From positions 5,977,176-6,041,175 of the forward strand of contig OZ023187.1 in assembly GCA_963995505.1 (NCBI GenBank): a stretch of DNA of 64,000 nucleotides. The letters are read 5' to 3'. How positions within the stretch are numbered: the first letter of the stretch is position 1; the number at the start of each line of letters is the position of its first letter. Positions 47,151 to 59,344 of the stretch are shown piece after piece. Both the position numbers and the translations under genes were made by a program. The stretch comes from Hypericum androsaemum (taxonomy: Eukaryota > Streptophyta > Magnoliopsida > Malpighiales > Hypericaceae). The notes under the pieces are model-generated. The model was given only the letters and a program-made list of their open reading frames with translations. It had not been told where the DNA came from and did not search any database.

Positions 47151-48536
47151 ATGGAGAAAAAGGAACCCTACTTCCCTTCAGATACATCAGACCTAGACTT
47201 CAGCTTCACCTCCACAACTACAGACCGGACGCTCACCTCTTCGAGCGCCCGGTCAAGTCTGGCTCGGTCTAGCATCACACTCAGTTTTAACGAACGGACC
47301 TCTATCTCCTCCTCTTCTGCGGCGGCCGCCACCCCACCTACCACGACAACCCCATGCCACCAACACCCCCACCGGAGGTCGGATCCGAAATGGTCGGCCA
47401 TAAAGGCGGCAAAGAACCTCTCGTCGGACCAAAGGCTCCACCTTCACCACCTGAAGCTCCTCCGCCACCTTGGCACCGGAGACCTCGGACGAGTCTTCCT
47501 CTGCCAGCTCAGGGACTGCACCTCCGCGAATTTCGCCCTGAAGGTAATAGACAGAAATAACCTAAGCAAGAAGAAGCTGGCCCATGTCCAAACGGAGACC
47601 AAGATCTTGTCCCTCCTCGACCACCCTTTCCTTCCTACATTGTACTCCCATTTCGAAGCCTCTCATTACACCTGCCTGTTGATAGACTACTGCCCTAACG
47701 GGGACCTACATTCCTTGCTCCGCAAGCAATCAACCAACCGGCTACCTCTCCAGGCGGTTAAGTTCTACGCGGCCGAGGTCTTGGTTGCCCTAGAGTACTT
47801 GCACGCAAATGGAATAGTCTACCGCGACTTGAAGCCGGAGAACATCCTTTTAAGAGAGGACGGGCACGTGATGCTCTCCGATTTCGATCTCTGCTTCAAG
47901 GCCGAAGTGGCCCCCGCATTGCGTGTTTATAAAACACGCAAAGCGGATGAAGAGGAAGAGGTGGTGGTGGAGTTCACGGCGGAGCCAACGGCCGCGTTCT
48001 CGATCTCGTGCGTGGGGACGCACGAGTACCTCGCACCCGAGCTGCTGAGCGGGAGCGGGTACGGGAACGGGGTGGACTGGTGGGCGTTCGGAGTGCTGAT
48101 CTACGAGCTCCTCTTCGGGACGACGCCGTTCAAGGGGCCCACCAAGGAGGCAACCGTAAGGAACATCGCCTCGAGCTGCCAGGTGTCGTTCCCGTTAGGA
48201 GAAATGGAAGAGGCTAAGGATTTGATAGGGAGGCTCCTTGTTAAGGACCCGAGGAGAAGGCTCGGGTGCTTGAAGGGGGCTACGGATGTTAAACGGCACG
48301 GTTTCTTTGGTGGGATCAACTGGGCACTGATCAGGAACTACGAGCCGCCTGCGATGAACGGGAACGGAGTGGTCGTGCCACCGAGGAAAGGGAGGGGCCA
48401 GCCGCGTTTGATTAGGGTTAAGAGACGGCAGTTGGGGTGGTGGCGGGGGCTAAGTTCTTTCTTGAAGAGTAGAGACTCTAGTTCCAATAGTAGCAACAGT
48501 AATTACTTTAAATATAAAGTTAGGAAGCATGTCTAG
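47151..48536 (+). CDS. WAG2-like: AGC VIII protein kinase, WAG1/WAG2-like
   Basis: This single-exon 461-aa serine/threonine kinase belongs to the PINOID/WAG clade, which phosphorylates PIN auxin efflux carriers at the plasma membrane and steers auxin flow. The serine-rich amino end (SDTSDLDFSFTS, SSARSSLARSS) is a WAG signature. The kinase domain starts near residue 101: glycine loop G108-T-G-D-L-G113, K131 (ALKV), E149, catalytic YRDLKPEN (224-231), and the plant AGC hallmark DFD (244-246) in place of DFG. A short activation-segment insert carries RVYKTRK and an acidic run (266-270). SISCVGTHEYLAPE follows, with S284 and S286 at the usual PDK1/auto-phosphorylation sites. The carboxyl tail is basic and lacks the FxxF PIF motif. 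The start at 47,151 is chosen from the family amino end and the TATA box. WAG1 versus WAG2 cannot be decided. Confidence 0.93.
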   Translation: MEKKEPYFPSDTSDLDFSFTSTTTDRTLTSSSARSSLARSSITLSFNERTSISSSSAAAATPPTTTTPCHQHPHRRSDPKWSAIKAAKNLSSDQRLHLHHLKLLRHLGTGDLGRVFLCQLRDCTSANFALKVIDRNNLSKKKLAHVQTETKILSLLDHPFLPTLYSHFEASHYTCLLIDYCPNGDLHSLLRKQSTNRLPLQAVKFYAAEVLVALEYLHANGIVYRDLKPENILLREDGHVMLSDFDLCFKAEVAPALRVYKTRKADEEEEVVVEFTAEPTAAFSISCVGTHEYLAPELLSGSGYGNGVDWWAFGVLIYELLFGTTPFKGPTKEATVRNIASSCQVSFPLGEMEEAKDLIGRLLVKDPRRRLGCLKGATDVKRHGFFGGINWALIRNYEPPAMNGNGVVVPPRKGRGQPRLIRVKRRQLGWWRGLSSFLKSRDSSSNSSNSNYFKYKVRKHV

Positions 48537-51500
48537 TGTAATTATTGGATTATGATTATCTGATATTGAGCTTGTATTTTTGCTCTTTAATTTTTGTTTT
48601 CGCTATTTTGTAAAAGTCATATAGAGTGAAAGGGTGATGAAGATATATAAGATTTTGGCGGAATTTGAATATTTTGCTATTGTTAATGTGATCATTCTCG
48701 TTACTGATATGTCAATTTTTTTTTGAGTTCGAATTCTTAGATATGATCGTAATTTCGAAGCGGCTTCACCACTCGAATAAGTTTCAGTGTAATTTCCGAG
48801 GGTTGAAATTTGAATTTACAATTTGATGGGTTCTTTCTGTTGATCTCCATCTGGGTATTCAGCGCCCGGACAAACAGCTAGGTTATGGCATTGGGGATGA
48901 AAGAGTTGCTGACCAATGCATCATTGACGAAAATTAATCTGGAGTTGTCTTTTTTTTTTTGCAATATATTGTTTTGTCGAAATAAATCATCAATATCAGC
49001 ACACCTACTAATATAATCAATTTAAATTTAAATCGAACATGATTATGGAGAATAACAAAATTCTTTTGCTACCAAATATTTAGTATATTTTCATTTCAAA
49101 AACTGAAATTCAAAATCTCTGTTAAATTATAACGACATGTAGTCACATTGCTATAGATGCTGTTAATACAAAGCGAGTGGCATAAACACAGCCTGGACAA
49201 ACAGCTAGACTGTAGGAAAACAGTACGATGTGGTCCTGCAACTTAAACCTTGGTTGGTATTTATTTTTTTAAATTCTAATGTTGAGATCCGAAACAAAAA
49301 ATTATGAGAATGGCGCTAGAAAGTCCAACAACGTCCAAAGCAAGGCGATCTTCAAGAGTTAAGATACCATCATGGAAAGTACAAGAATCGTCTTTCAAAT
49401 ACACGAAATTGCCGATCCGAAGAATAAAAATTTGTGGTGATACAACTTCTCCAAGAATGTCAAAATTATATTTAAGATTAGAGTCGCATCAAGGAGATCC
49501 GGGAATGGTACTATGGGACCTTGCAAGACGATTCAAGGTGGTATGGGAGGGTGACGTGACCATGATTCTTCAAATCCTACGTGAGGTAGCAACATGCCCG
49601 ACTGTGAGAATTTAATGTCAAAGTTTGTAGGTTATCTAATAGGTTAGGTTATTAGATAGTTGTACATCTTTATATCTTTTTAGGAGTTGTTTTGTGTTTA
49701 ACAACTCTAATAGTGTAGTGCTTTGTGCACACTTGGCGAAATTATTTTGGTGGAGTGAATAAAATTTTACGTATAAAAAAATGATTGGAATATTATCCGA
49801 TCCTATTTAAGAGTAGTTCTCCCGACATTAAAAGATCCTACTTAGCTCCACTAGTCATGTGATCAGCTGGCAAAACTTTGTTCCGGTGGTTGATATTGTC
49901 ATAATTTAGTTTATTTAATTAGCTGTTGACTTAAGAGGAACGATGCACAGATCCACGCATAAACATATAATTATATATATAACTCTGTCTCTTGTGACTT
50001 GGTGAATTTCTCGCCTTAATTCCCATCCAGCTGCTTGCGAGTTGATAAAATCCCTACTAAATTATTTTTTAAATTTCACAAGTCAATAAGAAAACGCGGA
50101 AAATCTTTGTTTACGCAAATTGCTGGTGTATTGTCGTTCGTTGAAAAATTTCATCAAAGTTCTTAATTGTTCCATTTTGAGAACTACATAATGCCAATTG
50201 GTTAAGTGTAATAATTCATTTTCATATAAAAAAATTAGTGAAGTAAATGTCCCATACTGAAATCACACTAAATGACGCCTAACTAACTAATCGGAGGAAT
50301 GCTGACGTGGCGGCAAGTCCTCTCAGATTCCGCGGCGTTTGCCAACGAATGATGTGGCACATGGTGAGGCACGTGCGTGACTTAAGGTCAATGCTGGGCT
50401 TCCGCTTGGTTTCGTTCCTGGGTCGAGGAAGTAAACCGTTGTTCTCAATTGGTTCTGTTCCTCGCAGTTTTTAATTTAATAACGTTTAGGTATCTTTATC
50501 AAAAATATTTGTTCAAATTGTAAGGTGTCAAGTAGAAAAACTTTGTTCAAATTTTAGGTATTCTCATTCTACCTAATTTCGAATTTTTTTATTTACTCAT
50601 TTAATTTCTCTATATTATTTATTAAAAAAAATTAATTACATTCATATTTTTTAGTGCTTTCTAGTTCCAAAAAATTTGTATATGACGAAGTTATTTTTTT
50701 GTCTTCAGAAAAAGGAGAAGTCCCCTCCTATGAAGATAGTCTTTGGGGTACTTCACAAGATAGGTACCGTGGAATAAATAAGATGATCCATATGTTTTTT
50801 ATTGTTTAAGATTCTTATTTAAAAATTACAAATGAATAGTAAATTTATTCTTTCTTGTTTCTGGAACATTCAAATGACAACTTATTTTTAAAATTTTAAA
50901 TAATATGGACCCGCGAGTCGCTTGATTTTTTAGGATTTAGATCCTACCTCAATTCTTATTTTTAAAGAAGATAAAAGCAAGGATTTTGGTATTATAAATT
51001 TTAACAAAAATTGTCCGTTACCATTCTTATAGATTGGAGAACTTTGACACATTTCAAAAGTCTTACTCGTTTCGAATGGATATCCATATACGGTTACAAT
51101 TTTCAAATTAATTATATATATATATATATTTCAAATAAATTATTTTAAATTTTCAGAACTTAACTCGTAATTTCTATTTTTACGTAAACTAATATATCAT
51201 TTTTTCGTTATACTCTCTCATCACACTTGACCGTCTTAATTTCAATTATGATGTTCTACTGAAAATTATTACAAACAATAGCATTTAGCATATTTTAGTT
51301 CAATCTAGAATTCATTTTTGTCTAATGTTGTAACTTTTAAGTGCACCAGGGCTCGTAGTTTTGTATCAGCGCTTGTCGCAGTTTTGAACCACCGCTCATT
51401 GTAAAGTGTAACACTGCTCAGTGCATATGTACATTTTCTCACCGCACAGATCAGGAACTACGAGATAGCCCCTTCCATTCTGAGGGCGACAGAAGGATCG

Positions 51501-52004
51501 TACTATTCGAGCCTTTTTTTCATGCTTTTCCCAAATTTTTTAAAAAACTACAATCAATAGGATTTTACACTTATTCGCACACCTAACGTACCACTGCTCA
51601 TCTTATATATAAAGTCCCATCGTATATGTACCACTACTTACTGTTAAACCTATCGAAAATATGTTGAAAAAAATAATCAAAACCGATATATTTGTGCGTG
51701 GACAAATAATCAAACCAAATACACCAGAAATGTTTGATAGCTTAAGAAACGGAAGCAAGAAGCTGAACTAAACTGGTTCATAGTCTTGACCTGAAACCAC
51801 GGCACGTCTTCAGTTCCCAGCCGCCTCCATGTACAAGACTGATGCGACATAGGCAAGAACAGTTGCACGACGTAGGCGCAGTCTGCTTCGCGGGGCAGCA
51901 GCGGATTCGAGCACTTCATTTATCATCCGTGTCAGTCATGGCAAGCATTGGAGTGGAAGTGCCAGCTCTTGACATGGCAAGAACAGGATCCAGCAGGTGG
52001 CGGT
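48537..52004. other. Intergenic DNA between kinase and bHLH genes
   Basis: It includes the kinase 3' UTR, a possible LINE tail (below) and a small TA run near 51,113-51,130. The bHLH 3' UTR probably extends below 52,005 to an unresolved point. No further gene is supported. Confidence 0.5.
49620..49785 (+). mobile_element. Possible LINE 3' tail
   Basis: The end tggtggagtgaataaaattttacgtat followed by seven A resembles the tail of the LINE at 30,405. The upstream 103-aa ORF (49,304-49,615) shows no LINE domain, so this is weak. Confidence 0.3.
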
Positions 52005-55000
52005 TCACTGCAACATACTGATCCTGCCGGTCGCTGGTATAGAGGTTGCCGCGGGAAAAGAATGATGAGCCATCATATGGCTGTTCTCCAGCGTGTTACT
52101 CGTCGATGCCGTACCGCTCTTCACTTGCTCCAAAAGACGAACAAGTGAAATGAATACTTCCCTCCTCGTCACATCCCTGTCAGCCTGTACATGATACTCG
52201 CGTGAGATGTACGATGACCCCCTTCAAAATACAAAAAAAAAAGAGTGCGATGTTACCTCAACGGCGAATTGTGCCCAGATCTTGCCGTTCCGAGACTCCA
52301 TGACCCCCTTCAAAATTGTCAATCCCATTCCTCTGATAAGATCAGCTATCTCAAGAAAGAAGCCCCTTTCTTCACACAACATCTGGAGGAGGAGATAATA
52401 ACTGCTTAAACAAGCAGTTTAGAAAAGAAAAATTAAGATCCCGCATTTCCCGTGTGGTTAAAAACAATTCTACCTCAACTAGCAACTGACGAGGGGGGTT
52501 CAGATCTTCGACAATGATAGGACAGATTGTAGACTGTGAGCCAACTTCGAATGCCCAAGTCTTTCCTCCCTCGACATTGCCGTTGACAAGCAGTCTTCCC
52601 TCTTTGCTGATAAGCTGCACATTTAGCCGAGAGAATCCTGCTTATACTCGAATGAGGAGCCGATCATGCACAGAAGCAAACACGAATTTCTCGGAACTAG
52701 TACCGCGCAGGTTTCCATGAATCAACTTTTTTTATGCTTTTAAGTGTGAACATGGTCTGTTCAACAACCTTTATTGAAGATTTGGAACCATGTATAGGCC
52801 AACCGTACCTTAGAGTCCCCTGTCGGTTTTAGCTTCTCTGCATGCTTTGTCACACTTTGCAAGAAAAGCATGTGCTTGATGGTTCGCTCGAGGAGAGCAT
52901 CGATGCTACACTGTAACAAGACAATAACGAATGAATGCAACGTCAGTTCCCACTTTATCTGTGCTAGAAACAGGATCACAAAGCACGATTATACTTAAAC
53001 AGAGGAATATGTTACCTTTGCTCCATTTGGCACGATCTCTCTCAATTCCTTCACACGATCTTGGATCAGCTGACGATCTTTAGGTCGGGGTCTTGGGTTC
53101 TCTCCAGCCTTAAGCCTTTTCTGCGGGGTTTTGCTCATTGAGTTATCTTTCTTGGGAAATCCAACAGACATGCTGCTATCTAGATTTGAACTACCACCAA
53201 TCCATGATGTCAACGGGGACCCGTAAGAGGAAGTTGTTATGGAACAACTATTAGATTCGTTACTCCAAGAGCCGGATGTTATGCTTCCTTCTTTTCCCAT
53301 GTACTTGGGAAGGTCTAGTATCTCCTTTTTCACTGGCTCAGACAAGCCAAGTCGCCCTTCCGTCGATTGTGACCCTCGTGGATTAGTGAACATATTTTGG
53401 GAAGAACCATCACTCGAGCTCAGTTTAGAGGTAGAGCAAGCTCTAGATACAACAGCATCTAAAAGATCAGAATGCAAACCCTCCTCATTCCTGAAAGCTG
53501 AAGAGTGACTACCCATCCATTGTGTAATGGAGCAGGATACCGCTTCAAAGGCATCATTTAAGCGGTTGTTTATTAACTTAGTCTTATAGCCCCCACCTAG
53601 TATGTCGTATAAGTCATCCCCCATCGAAGCTTGAGCACAAGAATTCTCATAATTAGAATTTGCAATAACAGTACTGTTACTTCCGGTCGCAAGCTTCGAG
53701 CTATCATGGACTAGAATAGGAATGTGATGATCCACGGAAACATCTTTGTCTCGACTACACAATGGAGTACTGAATGCTGGAAGATTCCATGCCGAATCAG
53801 AAAACCCTGACATCCTACCACTGGTATTCAACTGGTCCAATAAACTGGATAGAGCAATATCCTCGAGAACTGGTGGATAAGTAGCTGAAGGTGGCCCCAT
53901 ACAGTTAGTCTGTCCATGGCTTGCTTGGTTCCCTGGCTTCGGATTATGATCATTGGAGAACAAAATCGAGCCACCTCTCTTCATTACTTCATCCACATTG
54001 TTACCATCCAAGTAAGAACTGGCACCTCCTACGGCCATCTGCTCCGGGAAAGAGGCATGATTATGACCTTGTGGTTGACCAATCTCAAGTTCCTGACTAA
54101 ATCCAGGCCTTAAATCGATTATGCCCGATAGCTGCTTTACCCACGAGTCATCATCTAAGCAAATTGTTTCATCTCCATCCATACTTCCATTATTCAGTCT
54201 CGCTACTGAAGTATAATATTTTGACGATTGTCCATCAGAAGAAGACACCAAACATCCAGGAACATTTTCCTTCGGGACATCAGAGATTGAAGTATTATAA
54301 TGTCGGTTATCCATAGATATGAGTACCCCAGTTCTTTCTACAGAGTCCACTGCTGAACTGCTATCTGAGAGGAGAGCTCCACGGACACATCCGAGTTGCA
54401 GGATTAAACTCTTTACATCGTTCACAAATCCTACATTCTCCATGATCTGCAGTAGCAAGAGCATAAGCCAACATAAGAAAGTACGAGAGTCAACAGGAGT
54501 TGCATATAAGATCTCAGACTATAAAATTTATTAGCATCAGAAGTAGTGATCTCTTTGCTTTAATCTTCCAGCCAGATTCTACAAAACATGACACTCCGAT
54601 TTCTCTCCATCAGATATGAGACATGTCAACTCCACGAGCAAACATAAGACGTATCCAACCACAAGTTCTAAGCACCAACTTAATATTTCTCTATGCAAGA
54701 AAGCAGAGAACAAGAAGTTACTTAAACAAGCAGGCTCTTTCAATAGGTACATAATGTCCACTATGCACCAATGAACGCAGCCAGCTTTAGAATCCGAACT
54801 ATGGAATCAATAAAGTCAAAAGCAATTGTCTAGAGGGGCTATAACCGAAAAGAAAATGGGACCGTAAAAGACTTACAAGGAAGGAAGAACCAAGTTGAAC
54901 TACACCATGAGGGGAAACAGGAACAATTGCTACAGTCTGCAAATAGGATTCGGTTACTTCCTTGAAACTGAGAAGAAATCCTTACCGGCTAGATAAGGAT

Positions 55001-56496
55001 AAAAAAGACCGAATGCAATTAACAACCTGCATGCCAGCTGAAAATTGATGGTGTAACTCATTAAGAACCTGAAAACAACATAAAAGTCGAGTTAAAGTCC
55101 AACAATTGAATAAAATCCACATGTTTTGGGGCGCAAGGAACCAAATCATTTCGAGAAAATTCACAAAATCACATGATACGATTTGCTTCTAGGCAAAGTT
55201 TGAGGTTAAATGGAAACAAATGTACATCCTTTCAAGGCTCTTTGAAACAAGAAAAAGGTCAAGTACTGAACCTCTGGTGGATTTGTGTTCCCAACGTAAC
55301 CGTTTGCAAGGATCCATTTGTGGTTGCCCGTGAAAGCAGCTCGCCCGACAATTCTGGAAAAAGCGAAGAGGCACGATTTAAAAAACGTACGGAAAAATGA
55401 AGTTAATAAAATAGGATGGACAGTAAAACCAAGGCAACAACAGCCAATCCATACCCTTCGCCTACTATATTGAACTGATTATTTTTCATCATTTTGTAAA
55501 TAAGCAAGCCAACTTTGTCCCCAGCTTGAATCGATCCTCCAGAAGGGAATCCAGCCTTATCAGCTCCAAACTTGCTCAAGGTATCATAACCCGGCAAGGG
55601 CTCGAAGTAGCATTCCTCCCAAATCAACAATCTGCAAGAAAAAAACATGTTTGTTAAGACAAGTTCACAAGAAAAGAGATCAATGCAAGTAACAAGTCCA
55701 TAACCGAATCTCTCTATTATTACTACCGGACTACACAGAAGTCCGAATACGAGAAGGGAAAGACCTAGCAGCTAATCACTCAGAGCCGATTCATTTATAG
55801 ATTCCCTTTGAAGCAGAAGGTAGTTTAACAGTAGCACTTGCATTGGTTTAAAAGAGGTCAACTTCTGCAAATTAGGATTGGATTTTATCAACCAAGTGGG
55901 ATACACTGGTAATAAATAAGTCCAACTCGAAAGGGGCATCTGGTCAAAACAAAGACAAACCAACCATCTTCATAACATAGATTCTCAAAGACAAAACAGA
56001 ATGATAGAACCCACAAGGCTCCAAAACCAGAAAGCAACATAAAGATTATTACCAATTATTATTCATCAGGATTAACAGAAAAATTAAAATAAATAAAAAA
56101 AGAATCCAAAGTCCCAATAAATTGGGTTAGGTTTGGGAAGTAAGTGGAAAAGAACAAAAAGAAAAGAACTCGTGAAAAAACAGTTCTGGGTCAGCAAGGC
56201 AGACAAGGAAATCTTTTGAGTATATCCCATATGTCCAAACCAAGAAGCCAAAGCTACCATCTTTAATGCACCATTATATAGCCAGAAAATATTTTCCGAG
56301 CTAATTTTCACGATCATACTCGGCTCAAACCTGGATAGTAGGTGATATAAAAAATATAAATAAAAACTGTGTTCCATCTTAATTGAACATAAATATTATA
56401 CCTGGGATTATTGCACCCAAGCTTCCAAAACACAGCATAAGACCAATGGTTCCCAACACACAGCGTCCTCAAAACTTCCCTTAACAAGACACCCAT
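52005..56496 (-). CDS. LHW-like: LONESOME HIGHWAY-like bHLH transcription factor, ten exons
   Basis: I derived exons from GT-AG sites and frame: 56402-56496, 55455-55631, 55272-55353, 55027-55068, 54877-54936, 53016-54446, 52809-52910, 52474-52614, 52257-52382, 52005-52184. They total 2,436 bp, 811 aa. Residues 1-175 are the bHLH-MYC_N domain (YAVFWKLGC, LLIWEECYFEPL, GRAAFTGNHKWI, LHHQFSAGMQTVAIVPV, IMENVGFVNDVKSL). The middle is a long serine-rich exon. The bHLH is at about 598-662, with the atypical basic segment RPRPKDRQLIQDRVKELRE and ALLERTIKHMLFLQSVTKHA. An ACT-like end follows (WAFEVGSQSTICPIIVEDL, RGFFLEIADLIRGMGLTIL). LHW proteins pair with TMO5-type bHLHs in the nucleus to drive vascular cell division. 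The start at 56,496 matches the family amino end MGxLLRxxLxxLC. Exact orthology (LHW or its paralogs) is open. Confidence 0.93.
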
Positions 56497-56497
56497 C

Positions 56498-56575
56498 TCA
56501 ACCACAACAATAAAACCTCCTTCTCTTCCTACCCGACTCGAACCCGGATTCGAAAAGGCCTAACTCCCGCGACAT
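56498..56575 (-). CDS. Upstream ORF of the LHW-like gene, 25 aa
   Basis: An ATG at 56,575 opens a 25-codon frame ending ...RRRFYCCG. Its TGA is one base before the main ATG (TGAGATG). The peptide is rich in arginine near its end. It lies where a 5' leader is expected, so it would reduce or regulate main-frame translation. Whether the transcript includes it depends on the start site, which I cannot see. Confidence 0.5.
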   Translation of the reverse strand: MSRELGLFESGFESGRKRRRFYCCG

Positions 56576-56720
56576 GATCCTCGACCCGCCTGCTGTGTCC
56601 TCAGCCCGCCACTCCTCTTCCTCAACCTCCTCCTCCACCACCCCATTTGAGGAAACTCGAAACAGAGTCCGACCCAGATACTCCCTTCGAGGGAACAACA
56701 GGAAAGTCGACGGCTTTACT

Positions 56721-56774
56721 CTAAATTACCCGGCAAGCTCCAACCTTTAAGAGGGCCACCTGGGTTCTCTCCAT
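56721..56774 (-). CDS. Second upstream ORF of the LHW-like gene, 17 aa
   Basis: ATG at 56,774 to TAG at 56,721, starting MERTQVALLKV. It precedes the 25-aa uORF in the presumed leader. It has no known domain and may be chance. Confidence 0.3.
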   Translation of the reverse strand: MERTQVALLKVGACRVI

Positions 56775-57095
56775 TGCTGAGCTTCGGAGAGAGGGAGACA
56801 ACAAGTGACAAGTGTTGGCGAGGGAAGGGTGGTGGGTGAAGTGGGCTTAGAGTTGGGATGAAATTACGGGAGGATGCCACTGGTTGGTGGTGGTCTGGTG
56901 GTGTCTCTGGTCTGAAGCTGGGGACAGGTTTCTTTTCCTTTTAAGACTTTAAATGGGGAACTGCAAGGCCACTGCTTACGTCAGACTTTTGTCGTCGCTT
57001 TGCTTGTACCTTTGTCTTCATGAATTTTCTCCTTTTTTTCATTTAGAATTACGTAACATTTCGTTTTCCTCAAGGGAACAGTGGTTTAACGCTTT

Positions 57096-58728
57096 ACACC
57101 TGGAGTACCTTGTAGTTTAAAATTGATATTTCAATCCCCAAGATTTATCAATAATTTTTCGGACAGGTCCATGCAGGGGCGGAGGGAGGTTGCCCCTACT
57201 TAAAAATTTTTGTTTGATAACTAGATATATTTTTTAATATATGTACCCACTAAAATTAGAAATTGATTCACTAAAAAATTATTCAACCTAAAAATTGTAA
57301 CCAGAATGATCAATTACCGACTTATCATATGCTAGTCGGGCCCAAGAAAGTGTGTATTCCAAATGTCAAACAAGTTATCGAGTTCGAATAGAATTTGACC
57401 ATATGCAAAAGAGTTTTATTCCCTTTCTAAATAGAATCACCGGTGTTATATTTTGAATTGCAGTTCCTCCTCATATAAGGAACCAACCCTAGAGCTCCCT
57501 CAAAAAAATAAAAAATAAAGAAACGGAACGTCCAACCCAATGCAGACCAGAACACGATTGGGGGTCAACTTGGAATATGGTGAATTGTCTTTTCTTCTTT
57601 CTTTGATTAAAGGGTCACATATATGATATCTATCCCTATTGTTTGCATTATTTTCATTAGGTTAGGGTTTGGATTAGTTGTTACGTTTTGTCTCGAATTC
57701 ATAATTGGTTAAAACTCTATTTTATATCCGATACCGAACATATTGGGCGATGATGGTAGGTTTTGTCGTGTGTACGTATATCACATTTTAAACATTATTT
57801 CATATATTCTCCCATCTCTCTGTTACTGTGAGTCTGTGATGTTCAAACAATTTATATTTTTGATTTTGCTGTATTAATATTGGTGAAACTGTCTTCCTTA
57901 TTGCAGTATTAATTTATATTAATCTGTTTGATTTTGTATTTCTGATCAGTTACGGATAAGTACGTGACAAAAGATAAGGCAAAAATTGGTGAAGGAGGAG
58001 ATGCACCCGGGAGGGAGAGCGCGGCAGAGACGGTGGTGGATGCTGGGTTGTTGGTTCTGGGGTACGAAAATGGTGGTCAAGAAAGAGGTTCTGCCTCTGC
58101 TAGGCCTTTTCTTCGTCGCCGCCTTCTGGCTTGTCTCGGACGGGCTGCTGGTTGTTGGGTTCGCTTCTTCCAGGGGGTAGCCCATGTCGGCCGAGTTCAA
58201 TGCCTGGTTCTCCATCTCTCTCTTTGCCCTTGTTGATGCCTCCTTTTTTCAGGTTGGCGAATAATTGGATCTTCTTTTCGCTTGGCTTCTGTTTTTGTGT
58301 GTTGGCTACAGCTAGGTACCTACGAAGAAGGGATGCATGCAACCAACCATGGAACGCATCACGCCCATTCTTCTGTTCACATGAGTCAAATGAGTTATCC
58401 CCAAACTGGCTCAGAGCACATTCTTGTCGGGTTGAAGGTGTTTAGAGATTGAAGTTGAAATGAAGAAGATGAATGGTTTTATATATATTTAAAGTATGGA
58501 TTTTTTGAAAAAAAAAATCTGGATTGTATAGATAATTTACTGTAATATACATCAGCTTTAACCAATCCCAATCTGTCACCACGTGTCTGCCACGTCGGCT
58601 CGAAAATGACATCGTTTTGAGCACTTTTGGACAGGCAGTTATCATGGACCTGTCCGAAAAATTGTTGATAAACCTTAGGGACTAAATTACCAATTTTTAA
58701 CCACATGTACTCCACGCAAAAAGGCGAA
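57096..58728. mobile_element. TIR element (MULE-like) with coding-like interior
   Basis: The left end (from ctggagtaccttgtagttta to tttttcggacaggtccatg, 57,100-57,175) matches the inverse of the right end (58,640-58,728) over about 70 bp. The interior has two acceptor-like sites before a GC-richer stretch at 57,950-58,250. There a frame encodes a hydrophobic segment (PLLGLFFVAAFWLVSDGLL) of unknown origin. No transposase is present. Confidence 0.55.
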
Positions 58729-58744
58729 ACTACATAGTCTAAAG

Positions 58745-59344
58745 CAATATTTTAAAAATCGACCCGGAAGGCGACCCAGAATTTTCAAAATTTCTGTTTA
58801 ACTGGTCAGACTATCGGTCGGACCAGAACTTCTATTTTATATTAATATTATTAATGGAGGTTTAATAAATTTAATTTATCATAAAAAATATATAATACCA
58901 AATAAGTTCAAATATTTAGCAACTTTGTTATACAATTTATCCAAACAAGGTATTCAAACATGAATTAAACAAGTCTAGAAGTACAAGAAGATGATTACAC
59001 AAGTTTTCTTATTCGACATATTAGTCAAATTTAATTAACTTAGTTGATATATTATCGAGAATTATTAAAAACATAAATTTATTGTGATCTAAAAGTGATG
59101 TATACGCTCCGAGCGTGGAAGTTGATATTTTTTCTAAATTAAATTTGATAAAATGGAAAAAATAAACACAAATTTATGTGATCCGGGTGATCCGGGTGAA
59201 CCGGGTCACCCGGAAGTACCTAATCAGACGGTCCGACCAAATTCTGGCCGGTCGAACCGCTTGCTAAGGTTTTAGGTAAAAATTGACACGGGTTTAGTCA
59301 TGGGTAACGGTCCGACCGGTTAGACCATGATTTTTAAAATATTG
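58745..59344. mobile_element. MITE-like element, family M, copy 3
   Basis: It starts caatattttaaaaatcgac and ends gatttttaaaatattg, an inverted match. Motifs such as gtcggaccag and gtccgaccggttagacc lie near both ends. It sits 16 bp from the TIR element to its left. Confidence 0.65.

Noticed and set aside
48712..48835. Possible second SINE on the minus strand (poly-T, ttcgaa near 48,727)
   Set aside because: Only one weak B-box-like match and no convincing A box.
49304..49615. 103-aa plus ORF next to a LINE-like tail
   Set aside because: No LINE or other domain seen; kept only as context for the weak tail call.
56498..56698. 66-aa frame upstream of the LHW-like gene
   Set aside because: It opens with TTG, not ATG; only the 25-aa part from the ATG at 56,575 is plausible as a uORF.
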